This document shows, one piece after another, positions 49,581 to 60,622 of a stretch of 64,000 bases of DNA. The number at the start of each line of letters is the position of its first letter. Position 1 is the stretch's first letter. The DNA comes from Cryptomeria japonica (Eukaryota > Streptophyta > Pinopsida > Cupressales > Cupressaceae): assembly GCF_030272615.1 (NCBI RefSeq), contig NC_081406.1, positions 400,100,939-400,164,938 on the forward strand, given 5' to 3'. Position numbers and translations under genes: made by a program. The notes beneath the pieces are model-generated. The model had not been told where the DNA came from, searched no databases, and worked only from the letters and a program-made list of their open reading frames with translations.

Positions 49581-50537
49581 AAAGTTATCCCTACACCTGT
49601 TGTGCCTTTATTGAAAAGGGGCAAAACTATGTGCTTGTGTGCTTGACATATTTTCTTGTCAAAGGATTCAAAACAATTGAAACAAAGTATCCATCCAACA
49701 AATCTACATCAACATTGATCATTTTGTATGACCATCACTCATATCTTGAGAAAAAGAAGTCTTCATCAAAAGACTAAGTTAAAGAAGAGACAACTTGGTT
49801 CAAGGGCCCGTATCAAGAAAAGGAAATCTCAATATCAATAGACAACTCTTTCTCTCACATAGAGTATTCTTGCGTCATATGTGCTTGTACCTTTAGGGAA
49901 AATCCAACAAATTTGACAAAGAGCCTTTGAGCAATAGAGCTTTCACTCAGTATAGAGATTTTGATTATCGAAAGAACAAAGGGGGCAAGATCAATCCCGC
50001 TTTCTTCCCTAAAATTTGTATCACATACAACGAAGCTCGAGAGGAACCACCAACCCCTGTAAGAGAGGAAGAAGTAGAAACCCCCTTCATAACGGAATAG
50101 TTTTATTGAGACACATATCCTATCCACTTGCACATCCAAACATCACAAATTCACTCAATTCTCAATACAAAGAGATCTTGTCCTTAGTCCTTTTAGATAT
50201 TGCTTAAACAAACCAACAAATCACTTTTAGGGTGTCTCTACATCTAGGATCAATCATCCTAAAAGGCATTTCAACACATCTAGATAGGTTAAAACTAGTT
50301 TATGAGTGCATCCTCTCATTACTAGGTAGCTTAGATTATAACACATCTCAAACCTTGCTATACCTCATCACATCAAATTGTTGAAAAACACAAAAGCAAT
50401 TCACAAAGAACTCTGTTGACATCCCACTTTCAGTATTAGAGATCTATCTTCCACCAAACATTTCAAAAACTTGTCTTCCATCAACCATTTCATCACCACC
50501 TCATAGTCATTTTTTTACAACATCAAACTTTTAAACC

Positions 50538-51930
50538 ATGGCTCAAAAAAGAGCAATGAAAAATTGACAACCAGAAATTGAAGAGGAGGATGAAAACCTC
50601 AACGATTTTCATGAGGCCTTTGGAGGAGGCACTAATGATGAAGATCCTAGCACTCCCACTCCAGAAGAATTCGAAAGAGCACAACATAATCCAAAATTCA
50701 ACAGATTTTTTGATGAGATTCTTAGAAACAATGCCAATGCTCATTTCTTGAGACTCTCTCAAGAGGGTGTCAAGCTTCCCTCCAATTTTGATACAACACA
50801 ATTACGACAAACATCCGAGCAACATAGCCATCATGATGGTGAAGGAGGTAGAGACTACTTCTGCTACGACCCTAATCATCAAGGGAATCCTCCACCTCCT
50901 CCTCCTTCAAAAATAGAAACATTGAGGCAACAAGTAGAAAATCTCGCCCAACAACTAAACAGTGGTGTGAAGACCAATTGATTCTCACTTAACGACATTT
51001 GCCCATATCCATTTCATAGGAACATGCTTATGCCACCTTTTCCACTAGGATTTGAAACACCCAAATTTGAAAAATATAGAGGCAAAGGAGAACCTAGGGA
51101 CCATGTGCAATAATTTCACTCTGCTTGCATAGAGGTGGCCTATGAGGACACATATCTAATGTGCCTCTTTCCTCAAAGTTTGGGAGGCACAACCACACAA
51201 TGGTTTTCACGACTGTCGGGTGGTATTAGAACATTTGAAGAACTGGTCCAAGAATTTATCGCTCATTATGCACACAACATAGAATGTGACATCACCATGG
51301 TAGATTTGTGCAACACAAAACAAAAACCAGGGGAGTTGTTCTCAACTTTCGTACAATGGTGGAGACAACTGTCTAGCAGATGCTCCCTTCATCTACCTGA
51401 TTAAGAATTAGTGAAAATTTTCATTTCCAACTTAAATGATGAAATGGAATTTCATTTGGACATGAAAGGCACAGAATCCTTTGAAGAAATGATAACTCAA
51501 GGGCTCAAATGTGAAAGAGCCCTCATCAAAAAGGGGCTTATCAAAATTTATAACGAACACAAGGATGGTCCTCGTCCACACTATAATAGCAACAAATCAA
51601 AATTTTGGAACAAAAACAAGAATGTTGTCAATGACGGCATAGTAGATGGAAGAACAGTGAAAATTGCACAGCCTGTGGTTAGGTTTGCAGGACAAAATCC
51701 CCCTCCTAACAACAACACCAACAATAATCCACAAAATCAAGGTCGCAATACACAACAAGAGGAACCAAAACAAAAGCATCAAAACTACAAGCCAAAATGC
51801 ACATATACGCCCTTAGGGGAACCTATCAAAATGATCTTACACTAATTAATATCCTCCAGTCTTGTGAACTTACCAAAAACATCCAATTATGATCCTCAAG
51901 TCAAGCATCCACAGTGGTGAGATCACGAAC
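50538..51930 (+). pseudogene. Tat/Ogre-like gypsy gag, interrupted by stops
   Basis: Gag is the capsid/nucleocapsid precursor. ATG 50538 (MAQKRAMKN) starts a single frame that continues to about 51,930 through stops at 50565, 50979, 51111, 51402 and 51843. Landmarks in order: an acidic N-terminal region; PPFPLGFETPKFEKYRGKGE; a Retrotrans_gag domain (CIEVAYEDTYLMCLFPQSL, TTTQWFSRLSGGIRTFEEL, DLCNTKQKPGELFSTFVQWW); FISNLNDEMEFHLDMKGTES; and an Asn/Gln-rich linker. It ends with YTPLGEPIKMILH and NYDPQVKHPQW, the stretch that normally leads into the zinc-knuckle-like HC..H region. There it is cut off and joined to integrase. Five in-frame stops show it is inactive. Confidence 0.8.
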
Positions 51931-52485
51931 AGCATCCAATAAGAATATATTGAGGATCCTAAAAAAGACAGTCAATGATGTTGGTTGTGATTGGCACATT
52001 CATTTGAATCCAGCACTATGGGCATATCAATCTAGCATTCAAACCCCTACAGGTGCAATCCCCTACTCACTGGTTTATGGAGAAAAAGCCATCTTGCCTA
52101 TTGAGGTTGAATTACCATCTCTACGGGTCTCCTTGCACAATCTAATAAATGATGAAGAATATCGAGTCTCACGTCTTCGAGACTTGGAACTGCTTGATGA
52201 AAAGCGACAAGCTACTTACAACCACCTAAGAGCCTATCAACAATGCATGAACAAAAGCTACAATCATAGGTTCAAACCTCACACATTTGAAGTAGATCTT
52301 GTTCTCAGGGAGAATCCTTGCAATCAACCGAACAGAGAACATCGGGGCAAATTTGAATCCAATTGGCTGGGTTTGTATGTCATCATTGTCATCTTCAGGT
52401 CTGAGCCTATCAATTAGCAACTTTAGAAGGAGAACCACTAGAAGATCTGGTCAACAACATGCATCTCAAAAGGTTTCATACATAA
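51931..52485 (+). pseudogene. gypsy integrase C-terminal fragment joined to gag
   Basis: The protein sense starts SNKNILRILKKTVND, then LNPALWAYQSSIQTPTGAIP and YSLVYGEKAILPIEVELPSL, the end of the integrase core. A helical segment (RVSRLRDLELLDEKRQATYN) and a C-terminal chromatin/DNA-binding part (HTFEVDLVLRENP, FESNWLGLYVI) follow. A frameshift near 52,400 carries the end into another frame (AYQLATLEGEPLEDLVNNMH) to TAA 52485. The D,D(35)E catalytic residues lie upstream and are missing. Gag, protease, RT, RNase H and the first half of integrase should separate this from the gag above, so an internal deletion of several kb is implied with its junction at about 51,925-51,935. Confidence 0.8.
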
Positions 52486-54135
52486 GTTGTGCAGAGCACC
52501 AGGTTCATCCAATATCAAAAAACACCAAAAACATTCAGAAAATAGTCCTGAACAAAATACAAAAATACAAAAATCAAGAAAATAGTAAAGAAAAATCATT
52601 CATCCAAACAGTGAAAACCACTCCAGTGGTGCCTTGGGTAAGTACGGTGGTGAAAACCTAGTAAACAAGTGCCATTTGTAAAGGCTATGGCTTCATTGTC
52701 TTTCAGACTTATTCGGATCACATCCATTGCATCCATTCATTCATCATTTATACAATGGCTTGTTATTGATTTGCAATCAGGGTTATTACTTCATGTGTCC
52801 CGCGTCATGATTTCATAAAAACATCTAAGTGGGGGCAAATGTTCTTAAACCTACTAATGGGAGTGGATTCTCCATGCTTGTGATTCATTGAGTTGCTCAT
52901 TCAAAAATGTCTTGAAATAATACCAAAAACATTCATAAAATCTTAGAAAAACCCAAAAACATTTGCAAAATGTCCTAAAGAAAATACCAAAAACATTTAC
53001 AACATTCAAAAATATCCAAAAACATGACAAAAATATCAAAATCAATCAAAAACAATTTCAAAGTATATTATTCCTTGTACATACACATCGCAAAAGACAC
53101 AAAACAACATTTTGAGCTACTCAAATGATGACCACCTATCTAATCAACCAATTAATCAAAACATCTGCACACAACCGTATTCACAAGGATGCATCCTTCC
53201 TCACAAATAAGACATGATAATATTTTCTTTGACAAGAAAATTTTGTTTGCCTGATAAGCATTGGTCGATTTTTTATTTATTTATTTATATCAAGTTCCTA
53301 CGCTACTCCAGGATATCCACAAGTGATTAGAGTAGTTGGGATGGTTCCTGGTATCTTTTTCTTTGTTTGTTGTTTGTGGATTGTTCCAATGAAGTTATGG
53401 GGCATATACTAATGGTGTCTACGTGGGAAGTTCACTAAGCTACGCGATCCTATGCAAAAATAAAGTCATGGGTCACTATGGCTTACTGACTACAGTGTAT
53501 ACCTCGACCATTTGTACATGAACCAGAATGGAGGGGAACTTTCCCTGTCTACGATGTTTGCTTACAGGTGAAATGCTCAATCTTGGTTTCTGCTATCTCG
53601 GCTAAGATCGATACTACCATGCTCGATGATGAAAACTAAGCACTGTGAATAATCCATGGATCACCATTTCATCTCATCTGTATATATTGCATTCCGTTGC
53701 ATTCCATCCATCCATAAATCCATATCGTTGCATATCATTCATACATAGTCATGACAATGGATACTCTATTTTGCTTCTCTTACATAGGAATGGGTCCTAG
53801 GTCCTCCATACCTTCTATCTAGCATTGAATTCCCCCCTCACCCCCCCCATCTCGATCATCAGCATCACATACCCTACATCGTATCCCATCAACCCAATCA
53901 AACACACTCAAAATGAATAATTACATCAATTGTCTAAGTTTCAACGAGTATTTTACTTCAGATACCTTGACTTCATCGAGAAATTACATCAATTGTCTAA
54001 GTCTCATCAGGTCAATTTGACTCACTTACTCAGACTTTATCCTGTCCAAGCGAACAACTGACATCAACTGACACTCTTTGACTAAACCAAGGCAATTCAA
54101 CCGATTCCACCAGACTGCCCAGGCAATTCTGATCA
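52486..54135 (+). mobile_element. 3' noncoding region of the gypsy element
   Basis: Contains AAGTGGGGGCAAATG (52,826-52,840), an array of CAAAAACATT(C/T)A-type units (52,915-53,060), a CTCCAGGATATCCA word (53,312) and a run of CAT-rich words (53,690-53,760). The order GGGGGCAAA, A-rich array, CTCCAGGAT and CATATCAT-rich part is also found in the LARD at 27,600-29,950. No 3' LTR was found. Confidence 0.5.
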
Positions 54136-54180
54136 ATTGTAGAGGATATTAGAACAGGATATTTTAGAACAAGATATTTT

Positions 54181-54245
54181 GAAGGGTCGTTTTCATTATG
54201 AATTTTCCCTGTTTTCAGTGAATATCCTCTGCAACATTCAATGCT
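54181..54245 (+). repeat. 65-bp inverted pair, left copy
   Basis: GAAGGGTCGTTTTCATTATG through AATATCCTCTGCAACATTCA matches the reverse complement of 62848-62912 with few changes. Next to it, GTAGAGGATATT at 54138-54150 is itself inverted relative to AATATCCTCTGCAAC at 54221-54235. Confidence 0.8.
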
Positions 54246-54603
54246 TCTCATTGTGCATGCAATATTGTAGGATGATTTAAAGTGAGAACATCACTACCCG
54301 CGATTATTACATTTTTTTGTAGGCATGCGGTAGCGTGGAGAGATGAACCAAGTATGTGGCTGATCGAGATGTCAAAGTAATTGTGTTTGTTAACACGTTA
54401 TATTTTATGGAGATTTTTCCTCTTGTTGCAACGTTTTTTTTAAGCTCTATATATTTTTTAAGATGCATGCATGATTTTGTGTCAGTGTATATGACTAATT
54501 TCGCAGTCATGTCTGGAGTATTGGGGTGGAATTGTAGAAGATAATAGGCCTTCACCACAGGTAAAGTCTTTACGACTTTACTTTGGCAATGACCTAGTAG
54601 ACA

Positions 54604-54954
54604 TTGTTAGTTGTTATTTATATTTCTATGTTTACTTATCTTCTATGCATACTCATTGTTGAAATTAATGTGTTTAAATGTTTTATTCATTTCCGATTTT
54701 TGAAATATACATACTCATTATTGAAATGTATATGTATGTATGTATGTGTGTATTTATGTACATACATACATTATGAGAATTGTATGTATGTACGTATGCA
54801 TGTATTTAATACCTACATACATACATATGGTATTCATGTATGTAATGTAATACATACATACTAATTGTATATGATCAAGAAATGAATAAATATATCTATA
54901 TGCATTTATGTCTTGAAATGTTTTATTTATTTTTGTTTCTTCAAATATACATAG
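54604..54954. repeat. compound repeat with TATG/CATA microsatellite
   Basis: Units combining CATACTCATT(A/G)TTGAAAT, AAATGTTTTATT(C/T)ATTT and runs of TATG/CATA. The same unit resumes after the solo LTR. Confidence 0.85.
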
Positions 54955-56064
54955 TGTTGGTATTATGGATGTGTTGCATTGGTTTTGTCATTGATGTCAA
55001 CACTTATCCTTCTGGAGATCTACATTGTTGTTTTGGCACTATGGTTATATTGGTTTACTGTTGAACTGGCACATTGTGTTCACCGGCAAGGTCAGTGACT
55101 TATGCACATTCACCGGTATATGCTCACCGGCAGGTTATATGGTTCATCAGCACTGATGATGACTTGTTATCATCTGGAGATCACTTTATTATGTCGAAGA
55201 CATGGTTTGGATAATTGGTTTTGGTGTTTTGGTTATTGGTCTAATCGGGTTGACATATTTGTTGTTACCGGCAAATTGGTCTAGGTTATGGACCGGTATA
55301 TGTTATATATTCCAGATCAGCACGGCATGTTATAGAGATGATTTATTGATTGGATATTGTTGTAAATGTATTGAGCCGACATGGTGTATCACATCAAGAC
55401 TTATTTGTAATTGATTTAATTGTAATTTTCTTAGTGAGCCGACCTACACATTTCGTCTTAGGTTTTGTATAGATGAAAGATCTCATTTGTGAGATAGAGT
55501 TGGTATTGTGGAATTGTGGTATGTGCGAATATTGAAGATCATATGAGTAGATCATAGAGCGAATCAAGAAGACATCATTTGAAGGTTCAAGGAAGGTTTG
55601 AAGGTGTTTATCAAAGCTTAAACCGGTACTGAATCCAGCATTGCAGATGCACTTTGAAGCAGTACAATATTCTAGGATTTAACCATCCTACTGTAGTCAT
55701 TGCGACTCCCATTTGAGTAGTGTGCTCTAGGTGGTTGGCCTTTCTGCATGTGCAGGCCCCATTTGTATACACATATTGTCTGCAGTAGTATCATCATATT
55801 GTGGGTAAAGTTTCCCACCGTGGTTTTTCCCCTTACAAGGTTTCCACGTCAAAAATCTATGTGTAATGTGTTGTGGATGTTGCTTCTCTTTCTGTTTCAT
55901 GCATTAAGTTTCACTGGTATTGATATAAACTGTTAATTTGTTAACAGACATTAAGTTTGGTTTACCAGTATTAAGTATTAATTTGGATTAATTTATAATT
56001 GGGATGAAATTCATTGACAACTGATTCACCCCCCCCCTCTCAATTGTCCTTTTGGTTCCTAACA
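54955..56064 (+). mobile_element. solo LTR (1110 bp, copia-like family)
   Basis: Starts TGTTGGTATTATGG, ends GGTTCCTAACA, with near-inverted tips (TGTTGG/CCTAACA) and flanks CATAG/CATAA that fit a 5-bp duplication with one change. The flanking repeat reads continuously once the LTR is removed. Inside are CACCGG words, a GGTTGGCCTTTCTGCATGTG block, CCCACCGTGGTTTTTCC and a CACCCCCCCCCTCTCA tract near the 3' end. Related copies lie at 15,648-16,439 and from 63,331, both on the other strand. No internal domain; family class judged from LTR style only. Confidence 0.75.
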
Positions 56065-56161
56065 CATAATCATTGTTGAAATGTATAATGTGTTGTATGT
56101 ACATATATATACACACTATGTATGTATGTATGTATGTATGTATGTATGTATGTATGTATGT

Positions 56162-56193
<32 letters not shown>

Positions 56194-56437
56194 CATACAT
56201 GCGTACATAAATAAACATGTATTGAAATGTTTTATTCATGTTTCAAATGTATTGTATAACATATAGTCATTGTTGAACTATATAATGTACACATACACTA
56301 TGTATGTATGTATGTATGTATGTATGTATGTATGTATGTACATATACACATACACACAGTATGTATGTATGTACATATACACATACACAGAGTATGTATG
56401 TATGTACATATACACATACACACAGTATGTATGTGTG

Positions 56438-56469
<32 letters not shown>

Positions 56470-56560
56470 GTATGTATGGATGTACACATACATACATACG
56501 TAAAAACATCCATACATACATACGTAAAAATATTGCATGATGATTGTTATACATAGTATG
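56065..56560. repeat. (TATG)n/(CATA)n tetranucleotide arrays
   Basis: Several TATG runs followed by CATA runs (56,120-56,200; 56,300-56,345; 56,435-56,470), so each pair can fold on itself, joined by GTACATATACACATACAC units. The many ORFs here are repeat artefacts. Confidence 0.95.
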
Positions 56561-56885
56561 AAAATAGATACACGATCCAAACATATATAAAACAACTGTA
56601 GGAAAACAACATTGCATAAATGTATTAATCACTACATAAATAGTTTGAAAACATAGATGATTCAAGTTCCAAATATAACAGTAGTGGTGTTACGAAATTT
56701 TATAATCATGTCAAATTTATATATTGAACAAAATCAATATAATGGCGATAGACATGTCAGCTTCAAAATGTTACAACAACATTGTGACTTTTTATAATCA
56801 TATCAGAGTTGCACCTTAACAAATGTTGCGACATCGATCAAAATACAAAAAAGACATGTAGGAACCAATACAGAGTTAATCAATT

Positions 56886-59416
56886 CTAGAAAAGCCTAGG
56901 AACAGGAGGTGGAGTGACATATACACTTGTAGGTGTAGTTTGTTGGGTAGTAGGAGAAGTTATGTAACTTGCAATATGATCAAGCAATGCTTGGTTTCCT
57001 TCCAAATTGCCAGGGACAATTATAGATTGCATCTCTTTGATTTCTTGTAAGTTTGGGGTCAAGATATTAAGCATCTGAATGGAAATTGGGTGTTGGGTGG
57101 GGAGAGGATCTTGTGTTGTACAGGCCCATTTTTTTTCTCCACTTCCTTTGCAACCTTTTCAGCTACCTTTCGTACCTTTTCAGCCTTGGCCTTCTCTGTT
57201 GCAATTGCCTTCTGTTGTTTTCTAATCTTTTTTTCTTCATCTTCTTGCACTTTTCTTGATAGTTTCTCCATCCTCATTGCTTCCCTGGTTGCAGCATCAA
57301 CATCACGTTCTGCCTTCCTCTCTATCATCTGTTTCTTTTTACGTTCTTCCTTTTCTTGTTGTCTCTTCTTCTTCACCTCTTTCTCATTGAACTTCTAAAT
57401 ATACTCATTGGATGTCAATCTCTGTGATTGCCTACTAAGATGAAGAACCTTTGTCCGACCTCCCTGTGATGTTTGATTCACTCGCTGCACTGGAAGTCTC
57501 AAGAATCTTTCATTTTCTCTTGTCACTTGCTGACCATTAGCTTGTGTGCATGGCACAATCTCTTCATCACTTATGGGTTATTCCTCTTCAGAATTAGTAG
57601 CACCTTCGTTCATCCAATTTGATGCATTTGTGAAGTAATGAATTACATCTTCTAGATCAATTTCTAGTTGGGTTGGCATGGAAAGAGTAACTTCATGATT
57701 CATGAAATTTGTTTGCACCCCTATGTTATTGGCAGCTTCCCTTAAGTAATCCAGTTCAATAGCTTGTGTTGGCAAAATTAAGACATCTGATGTAGTCACT
57801 TCAATGCATGGCTGGACAATTTTTGGAGGAGAAGCTACACCTTCAATTGTAGCTTGTGTACCCTGAATGTCTTCGTTGTAACTATGCACAAAGTGGGTAA
57901 TCTATTCCTCACTATAGCCATACAAATGCAAGCAGGCCTTTGTTGCGATGTGCTTTGGTTGATCTTCAATTATTGTTGCATCTGCTTTTGTTCCATAAGT
58001 TTGCATGTCTTCTTGAACATCGAAGGCCTCACTTGGCCTCATATCATTTTGAAAAGAAAAATGATTGAGTGGCCAAATTCCAGTCCTACAGAAGCCATTC
58101 ATGATATTTGATGGTGTTAGTGCCTGCTCGAATGCTTTTGATGCAATAGTTGCCAACTCTTCATGACCAATTTCAATGTTGGAGTTGTTTGACATCCATT
58201 TTCATCTTTGTTGTCTGAATTAATTCTTGAAAGGGGAGAAGACACTAACATCAGGTGGTTGTAGCTTGTGGCTGGTATGAGCTAGCAGCGTTACCAAGTC
58301 TATTCCCAAATGTCTTGCTTCTTCAATTGTGTTGTATGCCACGTGGCTGCCATGACCATCAAAGATAAGGAAGGTCCTATTAGAGGGTGAAACACTGTCG
58401 GGGATTGAAGTTTCAAAGTGTTGTAACCAATTAAGAAAGAGCTCTTTTGTCATCCATGTGTGTTCTTGTACTGCCATGCATGCCCCTGCCTCACAATTTT
58501 GAATGTAGTTCTTCATGTGCCTTTTTTATTTGAACAAGTAAAATCTAGGAATACTAAAACCAGTTGCACAAACACAAGACAACACAATGATCCACTCTCT
58601 ACTTTTTGATACCAAGTGTGGTACACATCTCTATCCCAATCTAGCAATCACTCTCATGCCACAATTCCTACCAGCCTGCACGCCAATCTCATCATAGTTC
58701 CAGATTCGGCTTGATCCATATTGGTGCAACTTGTAAATTTTTTCAAGGTCATCATAGAAGGATGACACTATTGAAGGTCGCAACATTATTGCTTTATCAC
58801 TGTCCACTCCTTCGACTATTCTCATTGTGAAATCTGGGTGCCTCTTTTGAAAACCTGCCCACCATTATTTTCCTGGCATACCATTACTGAATTGGTTGGG
58901 CCTATCAACATTTATCTGGGCTACGATAGATTAAAGTCGACTAATCTCAAGATCGTGCCCGATTTCAGCCATGTCCTTGCACCACTGCACTATTTCAACC
59001 TCCTCCTCTTCAGATAGTATGGTGTGTGGTCCCCTCATCCTTGTGGATGTTACACCTGTCAGCCAGACCCTCAAACTGGATGTGGGGATACCATACTTGA
59101 TAGATACACCTCTGTTCGATATATTCTTTTCTTCAACACAATCTATTGTTTCTTCCATGTCTTATTTGGTCCACTTGTACATGGGTGCACGTCTAACAAT
59201 AGTTTGAATAGTTGGTTGAACAATAGTTTCAATAGTTGGTCGAACATTTTGGTCTTCAATAGCACAGTTAAGATGAACAATTCCTCTATTAGGGACTGTT
59301 GTCACTTCCTCGGTATCAACGAAGTGCACCCCACGAATGACTCTAATGGACCTCCTTCCTCTTGATCTACTAGTCTTGTTACTGTGTGGCATGATGAACA
59401 GTAAACCTGGACTCAT
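56886..59416 (-). pseudogene. pogo/Tigger-like DDE transposase, one frame with many stops
   Basis: Pogo-type transposases (Tc1/mariner superfamily) excise and insert DNA at TA. On the minus strand one frame from ATG 59416 runs to about 57,059 and is broken only by stop codons; the last 60 residues are in another frame ending at 56886. Order of parts: basic N-terminus; a psq-type helix-turn-helix (RGVSIKYGIPTSSLRVWL, about 59,110-59,060); DDE domain with IWNYDEIG (Asp codon 58693-58691), TFLIFDGHGSH (Asp 58360-58358) and HKLQPPDVSVFSPFK (Asp 58252-58250), giving the DDD form of this family. After this come SNIMNGFCRTGIWPL, an acidic linker, a Lys/Glu coiled coil (57,380-57,130) and a Pro/Thr-rich end. 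At least seven internal stops, so inactive. The first nine codons and the upstream 0.5 kb match the block at 12.8-22.0 kb. Confidence 0.8.
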
Positions 59417-59893
59417 AACATATGGAGTTATACAATTAACAGTATATATTTAAACCTGAACTCATAACAATATTGTCAAACTGAAATCATTGAACGTACA
59501 AACATACAGGAAGAATATAGTGGTGGACGCTACCTAAAGGCATATAGTAAAATCAAACCCATGACGACATACAATATTTATTTCACAGAGTTACACGTGT
59601 ATACACCTATAAATAGGTGTATACAAAGGTATACATGTGTATCCAGAGGTATACAAATTTATGCATGTGTATACAACTATATATTCCCATATATACACGT
59701 GTATACATGTGTATACATATGTATATAGAGGTATACATGTATATACATCTGTATATATGTGTATACATATGTATACAATATTTTTTTAACAGAGGTATAC
59801 ATGTATATACATTTGTACACATGTTTATACAGATATGTATTATGAAATCAAAAGAATATGGCAAGCGAACCCAGGAGGGCATACAATATACTT
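59389..59893 (-). repeat. inverted copy of part of the 12.8-22.0 kb block
   Basis: Read on the minus strand it matches 20,888-21,438 in order: ATTGTATGCCCTC, CATATTCTTTTGATTTCATAAT, the GTATAC-rich array, GTCATGGGTTTGATTTTACT, AGGTAGCGTCCACCACTATA, TTCAGTTTGACAATATTGTT, CTCCATATG and ATGAGTCCAGGTTTACTGTT. The match stops at CATCATGC, inside the transposase ORF, and at 59,893 on the other side. Confidence 0.9.
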
Positions 59894-60622
59894 TGTACCT
59901 TCTCTTTTTTCTTCATTTCTCATTGAAATGTGCATATTATCCTCTACCCAGTATAGTTGGTATTAGTTCTTTGTGTGCTGAGCGGAGTCTTACTTCTTTC
60001 TGCATTTGAAGTACTCATACTTCTCTGTTCTCGGGGTAGATGGTATTGTGGGTATCTTCTTTGAGGCTTGGAGGGCTTTGTTTAATTGTTTAATTTTTTA
60101 TAATTTACATACACAATGCAGTCTTACTATTGGTTCACTGTCATTTTCTTGGGGTTCAGTAAAACAACTTTGTTGTATGTCAAGCTCTATTACTCGGAAT
60201 TGTTATGGCAATTTTTCTTGGGATAAAATACCATCACATTCAGAGGGACTCAATGGTGGGAAATCATAGTGTTTTGTATTATTGGCTGCTTTCCTTAAGA
60301 TTGGGAAATAGATGACATTCCTCTTGAAGCCCTCCTCGAGCTTGTGCCTCTTCCCATCAAATTAATAACGGGTTAAAAGGGTATATATGGACTATTTTAG
60401 GTTTGGGGAGGTTGTTAGACAACTGGTAATTCTCTAGATTTTGTGCTTTCTCCTCAATTCTCACTGAAAAATTCATATTATCCTCTATCCAGTACAGTCG
60501 GTATTATTTCTTTTTGTGCTAAGCGGAGGCTTACTTCTTTCTGCATTTGAAGTACTCATACTTCTCTGTTCTCGAGGTTGGTGTTTTTGTGTGTATCTTC
60601 ATCGAGGCTTGGAGGTTTTTAT
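59891..60622 (+). repeat. ~190-bp direct repeat, two copies ~545 bp apart
   Basis: Copies at 59,891-60,080 and 60,436-60,622 share CATATTATCCTCTA(C/T)CCAGTA, CTTACTTCTTTCTGCATTTG, AAGTACTCATACTTCTCTGT and TCGAGGCTTGGAGG. Duplicated 5' regions of this kind are known in some LINE promoters. Confidence 0.85.

Noticed and set aside
56267-56665. ORFs with MYVCMYVC or YIHTYIHT repeats
   Set aside because: Translation of TATG/CATA tetranucleotides.
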